In this document: positions 1 to 3,604 of the stretch, one piece after another
How the letters are laid out: every line of letters begins with the position of its first letter
Numbering within the stretch: position 1 is the stretch's first letter
From: an uncultured Lachnospiraceae bacterium
GTDB lineage: Bacteria; Bacillota; Clostridia; Lachnospirales; Lachnospiraceae
Direction of reading: 5' to 3'
Assembly (NCBI GenBank): GCA_949346185.1
Contig: CASGVX010000120.1
Span: 1 to 6,521 of the forward strand
Length of the DNA stretch: 6,521 nucleotides
Notes under the pieces: generated by a model
Seen by the model: the letters and a program-made list of their open reading frames with translations, nothing else
Database searches by the model: none
What the model was told of the DNA's origin: nothing
Made by a program: the position numbers and the translations under genes

Positions 1-369
1 AAGAACAGAGGCGGCGGGGAGTACCTCTGCATCCGTGGTCTGGATGGGGATGCAATTATGAGGAATGTCGCTAGCGGCTGGATGTTTTGGGCAAACGGGG
101 TGACGCAGTACGAAGATGGCTCCATCGAGTGGGATTACTCCACGGATGGACATTGGGAGGAGAAAACAAGCCATTGTACAGAAGGGAGGCAGGGCAAGTT
201 GAGATTAAATATGGAAGTTAGCATTGACGAGGAAGGACTGTTTGCACATATGGATAGGACTGTGGATGCCATAAGGACGCTAGAGGATGAAATGACAGGA
301 TTGCGGGATGCGCTATGGAAAGCATCGGGAAGAGAAAAAGGGGATTCCGAAGAATCCCAAGAGGAATAG
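1..369 (+). CDS. 5'-truncated hypothetical protein, in-frame with the next gene
   Basis: The frame is open from base 1, so the gene begins before the window. The visible part (residues up to about 66) contains a motif rich in W, G, D and Y (GSIEWDYSTDGHWEE) that looks like genuine coding sequence. I recognise similar short conserved proteins of unknown function from clostridial mobile elements, from memory only. There is no stop codon before the downstream gene at 199, so the frame runs through that gene's SD and ends with it at 369. Either the original stop has been lost and a fusion is made, or the upstream gene decayed. The ATG at 58 has only a weak SD and the frame is open upstream of it, so I do not favour it as the start. 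Function unknown. Confidence 0.45.
   Translation, partial: KNRGGGEYLCIRGLDGDAIMRNVASGWMFWANGVTQYEDGSIEWDYSTDGHWEEKTSHCTEGRQGKLRLNMEVSIDEEGLFAHMDRTVDAIRTLEDEMTGLRDALWKASGREKGDSEESQEE
199..369 (+). CDS. Small hypothetical protein (56 aa), paralogue of the gene at 919
   Basis: This is a 56-residue acidic, probably helical protein with no recognised domain. The TTG start was chosen by comparison with the paralogue at 919. Both have GAAGGGAGG, then nine bases, then the start codon. Both begin M-[RK]-L-[ND] and share VSIDE.G near residue 7 and REKGDSEES near the end, and both are exactly 171 bp. The shared C-terminal codons also form a minus-strand terminator (334-358). The stop at 369 abuts the SD of the next gene, so the two are probably co-transcribed. 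The same frame is also open upstream, so a longer fusion product is possible. Function unknown. Confidence 0.6.
   Translation: MRLNMEVSIDEEGLFAHMDRTVDAIRTLEDEMTGLRDALWKASGREKGDSEESQEE
334..358 (-). terminator. Intrinsic terminator on the minus strand, inside a plus-strand gene
   Basis: Read on the minus strand, GGGATTC-TTCG-GAATCCC is a perfect 7-bp stem closed by a C(UUCG)G tetraloop. It is followed by CC and five T. It lies about 190 bp beyond the stop of the minus-strand gene 742-548, so that transcript would run antisense to the gene at 384 before ending here. The plus strand encodes REKGDSEES at this place. Confidence 0.65.
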
Positions 370-383
370 AAGGAGGCGAGAAA

Positions 384-557
384 TTGGAGTTTACAGAAAA
401 AAATTGCAGGGTTGCAGATAGGATCATGGAAATTCTGGTTGAGGAAGAATGCACGGTCGATGCGGCACAGGACATACTAAGCAGCGTTGCCAGGGAAACC
501 CGATGCTCTTCGACCGTGCAAATGGGCGAAAAATTCTCAGAGAGATGCTATGAATAG
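384..557 (+). CDS. Small hypothetical protein (57 aa), TTG start
   Basis: The predicted 57-residue protein has a helical core with ECTVDAAQDIL followed by SSTVQ. I associate this pattern with short conserved proteins of unknown function in clostridial mobile elements. The TTG start is chosen because AAGGAGG (370-376) sits seven bases upstream, directly after the stop of the preceding gene. The in-frame ATG at 315 would lie inside that gene without an SD. The stop overlaps by 10 bp the end of the convergent minus-strand gene 742-548. No catalytic motif is visible. Confidence 0.6.
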   Translation: MEFTEKNCRVADRIMEILVEEECTVDAAQDILSSVARETRCSSTVQMGEKFSERCYE

Positions 558-742
558 GATTTTATCGCCGCAAGAATTTTGTCAAGCAGTTCTTCGCTTC
601 GGTCAGATATGTTGTTTAAACTGCTGGCAATCAGACAAGTGCGAGATTTGTTATCTGGATAACTTGCGCTTGAATGAGTAAAATACATGCAGTCCTCTCG
701 GCATTCGCCATTGGCAAAAGGACAAAATGTTTTTCTGGCCAT
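548..742 (-). CDS. Small cysteine-rich protein (64 aa), putative zinc binder
   Basis: This 64-residue protein has cysteines at 7, 14, 18 and 36 (CPFANGEC, EDCMYF, TCLIA), followed by a helical tail with several acidic and basic residues. The cysteine spacing suggests one zinc site; the function is unknown. I recall similar CPF..GEC..DCMYF proteins from Lachnospiraceae accessory DNA. The ATG at 742 is preceded by AAGGAGG at good spacing. An in-frame GTG nine bases earlier overlaps the SD and is rejected. It has its own near-consensus promoter (782-810), and its end overlaps the plus-strand gene 384-557. Confidence 0.65.
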   Translation of the reverse strand: MARKTFCPFANGECREDCMYFTHSSASYPDNKSRTCLIASSLNNISDRSEELLDKILAAIKSYS

Positions 743-813
743 GCTGCTCACCTCCTTCCATTAAAGATTGGTTGCACATTCATTATATTGTAGGAGGGGC
801 AGCAGGGCAAGGA
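740..813. repeat. Duplicated promoter/leader block, copy A
   Basis: This 74-bp block matches 1305-1378 at an offset of 565 with only about six mismatches. It covers the minus-strand start codon region, SD, 5' leader, -10 and -35. The coding sequences beyond it are unrelated, so the block was duplicated or exchanged as a control unit. Confidence 0.85.
782..810 (-). promoter_or_regulatory. Sigma-70/SigA promoter for the gene 742-548
   Basis: On the minus strand TTGCCC (-35) is followed by exactly 17 bp and then TATAAT (-10). Transcription would start near 775, giving a leader of about 32 bases that carries GGAAGGAGG. The architecture is shared with two other promoters in the window. The rest of the spacer up to 918 is GC-rich with several short inverted repeats, but it lacks the full structured element found at 1380 and 2159. 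Confidence 0.75.
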
Positions 814-918
814 GATAAAAACACAATAAGCCGAAACGACCGTTAAGGCCGTCACCGTTCGGGTGGCTCCCGGTGGTCTGATGATGGTAAGCCGGTTATA
901 GAAGGGAGGTGGTATGTG

Positions 919-1089
919 ATGAAGTTGGATGCGATTGTGAGTATTGACGAGAAAGGAATATTGGCACAAATGGAAAAGACCATAGCGGTTGCGGAAAGTC
1001 TGAGGCATGAATCATATAAGTTATGTGAAATGATGAAAAAATCACAGATAAGGGAAAAAGGGGATTCCGAAGAATCCTCAGGTTGTTAG
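919..1089 (+). CDS. Small hypothetical protein (56 aa), paralogue of the gene at 199
   Basis: This 56-residue protein begins MKLDAIVSIDEKG and ends with REKGDSEESSGC. It is the same length as its paralogue 720 bp upstream and has identical SD spacing (GAAGGGAGG, nine bases, ATG). The middle part has diverged much more than the two ends. The mostly charged sequence suggests a short helical protein, and no domain is recognised. Its stop codon overlaps by 4 bp the convergent minus-strand gene 1307-1086. That gene's terminator lies inside its final codons. Function unknown. Confidence 0.65.
   Translation: MKLDAIVSIDEKGILAQMEKTIAVAESLRHESYKLCEMMKKSQIREKGDSEESSGC
1054..1078 (-). terminator. Intrinsic terminator for the minus-strand gene 1307-1086
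   Basis: On the minus strand GGATTC-TTCG-GAATCC is a 6-bp stem with a C(UUCG)G tetraloop, followed by CC and five T. It begins about eight bases past that gene's stop codon, the ideal place for a terminator. It sits inside the last codons of the plus-strand gene 919-1089. Confidence 0.75.
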
Positions 1090-1307
1090 ATTTCGTTTAG
1101 CAACTCCTGATTGTATTGTTTTAAGACTTCTGCGAATACGGATGAATTGATTTTGATTAGTTCCCATATCGCTTTTTCGGTATCAATGGCACCTATATCA
1201 ATGCCTTTTGCGATATCTAAAATAGTTTGGTGGGTTTCGTCCTCGTGGTATGCCCTGGAAATGGCCTTTTCAAAATCAAATTCAAAATCTACATTCACAT
1301 TTACCAT
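1086..1307 (-). CDS. Small acidic hypothetical protein (73 aa)
   Basis: This 73-residue acidic protein starts with an alternating stretch (VNVNVDFEFDFEK) that could be a beta strand, followed by two or three predicted helices. It has no cysteine and no recognised domain. The ATG at 1307 follows GGAAGGAGG; an in-frame GTG nine bases upstream overlaps the SD and is rejected. Promoter and leader are a near copy of those of the gene 742-548, although the proteins are unrelated. It overlaps the plus-strand gene 919-1089 by 4 bp at the stops and is followed at once by a terminator. Confidence 0.65.
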   Translation of the reverse strand: MVNVNVDFEFDFEKAISRAYHEDETHQTILDIAKGIDIGAIDTEKAIWELIKINSSVFAEVLKQYNQELLNEI

Positions 1308-1378
1308 GTTGCTCACCTCCTTCCGTTAAAGATTGGTTGCACATTCATTATATTGCAGGAGGGGTAGCAGTTCAAGGA
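1305..1378. repeat. Duplicated promoter/leader block, copy B
   Basis: This is the partner of 740-813. The differences are single bases, including a change of the -35 hexamer from TTGCCC to TTGAAC. After position 1378 the similarity stops and the structured element begins. Confidence 0.85.
1347..1375 (-). promoter_or_regulatory. Sigma-70/SigA promoter for the gene 1307-1086
   Basis: The minus strand reads TTGAAC, 17 bp, TATAAT. On the opposite strand TTAAAG (1326-1331), 17 bp, TATATT (1349-1354) could be a weak overlapping plus-strand promoter feeding the structured leader. That second promoter is inference only, because its -35 is poor. Confidence 0.75.
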
Positions 1379-1379
1379 A

Positions 1380-1641
1380 TTTCCCTCGCTGGCTGGCGGC
1401 ATGCCCGGTTCGATTCCGGGCGGGGAATTTGCCGGGACAGGCTCCCGGCATGACCTCCGTATAGCGCCCTCTGGCGGTTGACAAGGCCGCCGGGGGGATT
1501 GCGAGCATGGGCGCAGTGCCCTTACCCATGCAGCCTAGGCGGGCTGACCGTCAGCGCATCCACGACAGCAATCAAGTATCTGGATGCGCCCCGGATGGCG
1601 GCCCTTTGTTTCAAAACTAGTTGCTTTTGCTGCCGCTCGGG
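1380..1641 (+). ncRNA. Structured leader RNA element, copy 1 (unknown class)
   Basis: The element fills the spacer upstream of the gene at 1668. In order it shows:
- a tRNA-like minihelix: TTCCC(T)CG 1381-1388 pairs with CGGGGAA 1421-1427, with T arm CCCGG-TTCGATT-CCGGG 1404-1420;
- hairpin GCCGGGA/TCCCGGC 1431-1449;
- an 11-bp hairpin 1467-1497 with loop TTGACAAGG;
- stem GCATGGG/CCCATGC 1505-1531;
- stem GCGCATCCA/TGGATGCGC 1554-1589;
- a long imperfect stem 1590-1602 with 1629-1641, containing G-U pairs.
Most stems recur in copy 2 with compensating changes, which argues for selection on RNA structure. The last stem lies ten bases before the SD. I do not recognise it as T-box, tmRNA, group I or II intron, or any known riboswitch. 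Strand is inferred from the downstream gene. Confidence 0.6.
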
Positions 1642-1667
1642 TGATTGAAGAAGGGAGGCATGAGGAG

Positions 1668-1949
1668 ATGAAAGAAAAATCCGTTGATTGTGCCATGCAG
1701 CATATCAAGGTTTTTAGAGAGCAGCATTTAAGGGATGCAGTAGCGGACTTTGGAGAACCGTGCAAAACCTGCATACATAAGAGCGAATGCAGGTTTGACT
1801 GGTTCAATGTACTGTTGCCTTTAAGCAATCAATCCAAGGTAAAAATCAATCTGGCCGATCAGGGGCAGATTCAACAACAGGGCAAAAACCTGTGTGGGAA
1901 TGCAGATAGTATGGACATTCATCGCCATACGGACAAAAATACTTCGTAA
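1668..1949 (+). CDS. Small cysteine-containing hypothetical protein (93 aa)
   Basis: The ATG at 1668 is preceded by AAGGGAGG (1651-1658), nine bases upstream. The in-frame extension back to 1584 would lie inside the structured leader and is rejected. Residues 1-64 look like a genuine protein, with an N-terminal helix and C32-x2-C35-x5-C41 followed by FDWFNVLLPLS, perhaps a small metal site. Residues from about 65 onward are low-complexity and lie opposite the coding part of the convergent gene 2076-1846 (104-bp overlap). The tail may therefore be read-through after loss of an earlier stop. The leader RNA probably controls its translation. Function unknown. Confidence 0.55.
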   Translation: MKEKSVDCAMQHIKVFREQHLRDAVADFGEPCKTCIHKSECRFDWFNVLLPLSNQSKVKINLADQGQIQQQGKNLCGNADSMDIHRHTDKNTS

Positions 1950-2076
1950 TTTTATATCCTGGCATTCTCTGACCAATTATAGGAACTTCGGTATAAGTAA
2001 TTTCTATGGTCTGCCTTTGCTCTGTAAATGGACAATGTGATGTGTATGCGACAGTGATATTTCTTCTGAAAGCCAT
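1846..2076 (-). CDS. Small cysteine-rich protein (76 aa), putative zinc binder
   Basis: This 76-residue protein has cysteines at 15, 48, 54 and 65 in the pattern CPFTE, FCPYGDECPYY and GFCPV, which suggests one zinc site. I recall short proteins of this CP(Y/F)T...ECP...CP type as common in Lachnospiraceae accessory regions, with unknown function. The ATG at 2076 follows AAAGGAGG at about seven bases, and a near-consensus promoter lies upstream at 2126-2154. Its C-terminal third is antisense to the end of the gene 1668-1949. No good terminator was found downstream. Confidence 0.65.
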   Translation of the reverse strand: MAFRRNITVAYTSHCPFTEQRQTIEITYTEVPIIGQRMPGYKITKYFCPYGDECPYYLHSHTGFCPVVESAPDRPD

Positions 2077-2125
2077 GCAATAACCTCCTTTCATATATAC
2101 TTGGCATTGCCAGATGCCTGTAGAA

Positions 2126-2154
2126 ATTATAGAGGAGATTAAGAGAAAGGGCAA
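2126..2154 (-). promoter_or_regulatory. Sigma-70/SigA promoter for the gene 2076-1846
   Basis: The minus strand reads TTGCCC, 17 bp, TATAAT. It is the same layout as the other two minus-strand promoters, although the spacer and leader sequences differ. The -35 ends only five bases from the structured element that reads in the other direction. Confidence 0.75.
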
Positions 2155-2158
2155 GAGA

Positions 2159-2434
2159 TTCCCTCGCTGGCCGGCAGCAAGCCCGGTTCGATTCCGGGCG
2201 GGGGACTGGCCGGGACAAACTCCCGGCGTGACCTCCCTATAATTACCCTTCGGCAGTTGATAAGGCTGCCGAGGGGATTGCGAGCATGGGCGCACTTACC
2301 CTTTTCCAAAACCCATGCAGCCAAGGCGGGCTAACCGTCAGCGCATCCACACACAACAGGTGCAAGTATCTGGATGCGTCCCGGATGGCGGCTCTCCTTT
2401 GCAACAAGGACTAATTGCTTCCGCCGCCATCCGG
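2159..2434 (+). ncRNA. Structured leader RNA element, copy 2 (unknown class)
   Basis: The architecture matches copy 1:
- acceptor-like TCCCTCG 2160-2166 pairs over seven bases with CGGGGGA 2199-2205;
- T arm CCCGG-TTCGATT-CCGGG 2182-2198;
- hairpin GCCGGGA/TCCCGGC 2209-2227;
- CCCTTCGGCAG/CTGCCGAGGGG 2246-2276 with loop TTGATAAGG;
- GCATGGG/CCCATGC 2284-2318;
- CGCATCCA/TGGATGCG 2342-2378;
- a perfect 11-bp stem CCGGATGGCGG/CCGCCATCCGG 2381-2391 with 2424-2434.
The 11-bp hairpin differs from copy 1 at several paired positions yet stays paired. CTCCTT (2394-2399) in the last loop can pair with the SD of the gene at 2463. A cis-acting regulator is the simplest reading; a separate trans-acting RNA is also possible. 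Confidence 0.6.
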
Positions 2435-2462
2435 AATATTTAATGGAAGGAGGGAGGAAGAA

Positions 2463-2660
2463 ATGAAGTCAGAATGGAAAGTGAGCAGCCAGCGCATTGA
2501 CGGCGAAAAGATGTACATAGCGTTGCGGATTCTCGACACATCGAAACCAGAGCATGGCGGAAATGTGGAAACCAAGGGAGAGTATAGCATCGACCGGGAC
2601 AGCGTCCAGCATTTGGTGGATGAACTGAATTTGAAGGAATCGAGGAAAGGAGGGATGTGA
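2463..2660 (+). CDS. Small hypothetical protein (65 aa)
   Basis: The ATG at 2463 follows AAGGAGGGAGG (2447-2457). The 65-residue product has a strand-rich N-terminus (EWKVSSQRIDGEKMYIALRI), a polar loop (PEHGGNVETKGEY) and a helix (SVQHLVDELN). It resembles short compact proteins of unknown function and contains no recognised motif. Translation is probably controlled by the structured leader directly upstream. The SD of the next gene is embedded in its last codons, so it is the first gene of a tight series 2463-3388. Confidence 0.65.
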   Translation: MKSEWKVSSQRIDGEKMYIALRILDTSKPEHGGNVETKGEYSIDRDSVQHLVDELNLKESRKGGM

Positions 2661-2662
2661 AT

Positions 2663-2872
2663 ATGAAATTGCGGGATGTATTGGACAAGCTGCGCCGGGC
2701 GGACAAGGTGACGGTATTCGATGGCGGTGCGAATCGAGACAGATTATTCACAGGATGTGCATGCGAGTTGTCCATTACGAAACAGAGCCTGATGGACAGG
2801 AAGGTGAAGCAGTTTTACCCGGAATTGCTTGATGGGCTTTACATTCACTTGAAAGAGGAAAGGAGGGATTAG
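2663..2872 (+). CDS. Small hypothetical protein (69 aa)
   Basis: The start is ATG 2663, eight bases after AAAGGAGGG. The GTG at 2657 that overlaps the previous stop is only two bases from the SD and is rejected. The 69 residues run MKLRDVLDKL, a central part with FDGGANRDRLFTGCACEL, and a C-terminal YPELLDGLYIHL. This looks like a small mixed alpha/beta fold. No function is recognised. The stop is followed at once by the next gene, and the next SD overlaps its last codons, which indicates an operon. Confidence 0.65.
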   Translation: MKLRDVLDKLRRADKVTVFDGGANRDRLFTGCACELSITKQSLMDRKVKQFYPELLDGLYIHLKEERRD

Positions 2873-2874
2873 TC

Positions 2875-3057
2875 ATGGGTAACGGAATGGAAATTGTATT
2901 GAAGACAAAGGACAAGTCAGATAGGGAGAATATGGAGAAGTTCATGACGCTGGTCAGGGGGATTGGCGAAGGGGAACGTGAAAAAGTCCTGGCGTTTATG
3001 CAGGGCATCAATTTCGGAATGGAGTTGCACAGGGAAGGGGGAACCGGTCATGAGTGA
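2875..3057 (+). CDS. Small hypothetical protein (60 aa), N-terminus shared with the next gene
   Basis: This 60-residue protein begins MGNGMEIVLKTK and continues with a helical charged part (EGEREKVLAFMQGINFGMEL). SD AAAGGAGGG stands seven bases upstream. The first 24 codons are similar to the first 25 codons of the helix-turn-helix gene at 3050, at both protein and DNA level, so this N-terminal segment was duplicated. The C-terminal part (LVRGIGEGEREKVLAFMQG) resembles helical segments of small phage and plasmid proteins but gives no function. Its stop overlaps the start of the next gene by 8 bp, implying translational coupling. Confidence 0.6.
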   Translation: MGNGMEIVLKTKDKSDRENMEKFMTLVRGIGEGEREKVLAFMQGINFGMELHREGGTGHE

Positions 3058-3388
3058 CGGCATGGGGATCGTATTAAGGACGAGGGGCAAGGCAGGGGGG
3101 CGTGTGATGGTAGGGCGGTTCATGTCGAAGGAATCAAAGCTGATTGGGAAGATTACAACGGCAGAGGCAGCGGAAATCATCAATGTATCTCCCCAGTATG
3201 TCAGGATAGCGATGCAACAGGGGAAACTGCCGATAGGTTCATGCGTGAAAATGTCCTCCATATGGACATATAACATTTCTCCTAAGATGCTAGCAGAATA
3301 TAGCGGGAAAGATATCCGAAATATGCGGGAGGAACTAGAGGGCATAAGGGCCAGAAAGGCGGCTAAGAAGAAGGCTAGGGATGTATAA
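3050..3388 (+). CDS. Excisionase-like helix-turn-helix DNA-binding protein
   Basis: This is a 112-residue protein. Residues about 34-62 form a MerR/excisionase-type HTH (KITTAEAAEIINVSPQYVR, then GKLPIG), followed by a wing-like strand part VKMSSIWTYNISP to about 79. The C-terminus is a basic helix (RARKAAKKKARDV). Residues 1-25 repeat the start of the previous gene. Proteins of this HTH_17/excisionase type bind DNA and serve in excision, transcription or plasmid copy control. Position directly before the origin-like spacer and rep suggests control of rep or the origin, which is inference. The start ATG 3050 has AAGGGGGA upstream; internal ATGs at 3062 and 3122 cannot be excluded. Confidence 0.75.
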   Translation: MSDGMGIVLRTRGKAGGRVMVGRFMSKESKLIGKITTAEAAEIINVSPQYVRIAMQQGKLPIGSCVKMSSIWTYNISPKMLAEYSGKDIRNMREELEGIRARKAAKKKARDV

Positions 3389-3604
3389 ACGGATTTCTGC
3401 AAAAAATATCCGGCAGCCCTGCAAAGCCGCCGGAAAAATCCGCAAAGAGCGAAAACATATAATAATACAATAAAATCATACCATTTTTGTTCTTTGCAGT
3501 CAAGGGGAAGCGGCGTAAAATTGCCGCTTTCGGGCTTGTTCAAACTATTAACTTTAGGATTATCTTCGGACTTGGCCGGGGACGGAAATGGAGCGTGGTT
3601 TTAT
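3389..3604. other. Origin-like spacer upstream of rep
   Basis: No convincing gene lies here. The spacer contains CTGCAAA at 3397-3403 and 3419-3425, a variant CCGCAAA at 3440-3446, and the inverted form TTTGCAG at 3493-3499. There is an AT-rich stretch around 3452-3487 and a perfect 7-bp inverted repeat AAGCGGC/GCCGCTT (3508-3529) with an 8-base loop. A further outer pairing CGGATTT/AAATCCG encloses the first repeats. Repeats, AT-rich DNA and a hairpin just before a HUH initiator gene match the expected layout of a double-strand origin, but no nick site can be named. A rep promoter was not clearly identified. Confidence 0.4.
3401..3433 (-). terminator. Possible intrinsic terminator on the minus strand
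   Basis: On the minus strand CCGGCGGC and GCTGCCGG form an 8-bp stem with one G-U pair and an 8-base loop, followed by ATATTTTTT. No minus-strand gene is seen upstream of it. It may therefore end antisense transcription from the origin region, or be an origin hairpin that only looks like a terminator. Confidence 0.4.

Noticed and set aside
550..681. Plus-strand cysteine-containing open frame antisense to the gene 742-548
   Set aside because: It has no good SD, and the opposite strand has a near-consensus promoter, a strong SD and a recognisable cysteine pattern.
790..918. Third copy of the structured element
   Set aside because: The spacer has short inverted repeats and a similar AAGGCCG string, but the T arm and the ordered stems are missing.
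1404..1427. Complete tRNA gene
   Set aside because: Only the acceptor and T arms are formed. The 15 bases between them cannot hold D and anticodon arms, and no CCA follows.
1477..1511. TTGACA in copy 1 as a plus-strand -35
   Set aside because: It is the conserved hairpin loop, with no -10 at suitable distance; copy 2 has TTGATA at the same place, also without a -10.
1380..1660. T-box leader, tmRNA, integron attC site or group II intron end
   Set aside because: There is no T-box antiterminator sequence, no tmRNA resume frame or its 5' consensus, no pair of attC core sites and no domain V-like hairpin.
1846..2295. Longer minus-strand form of the gene 2076-1846 and frames 1326-1529, 1952-2324
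   Set aside because: The extensions run through the structured element and the promoter; the start at 2076 has a strong SD.
2917..3543. Minus-strand 208-residue open frame
   Set aside because: It is antisense to two well-supported plus genes and to the origin-like spacer, without SD or known motifs.
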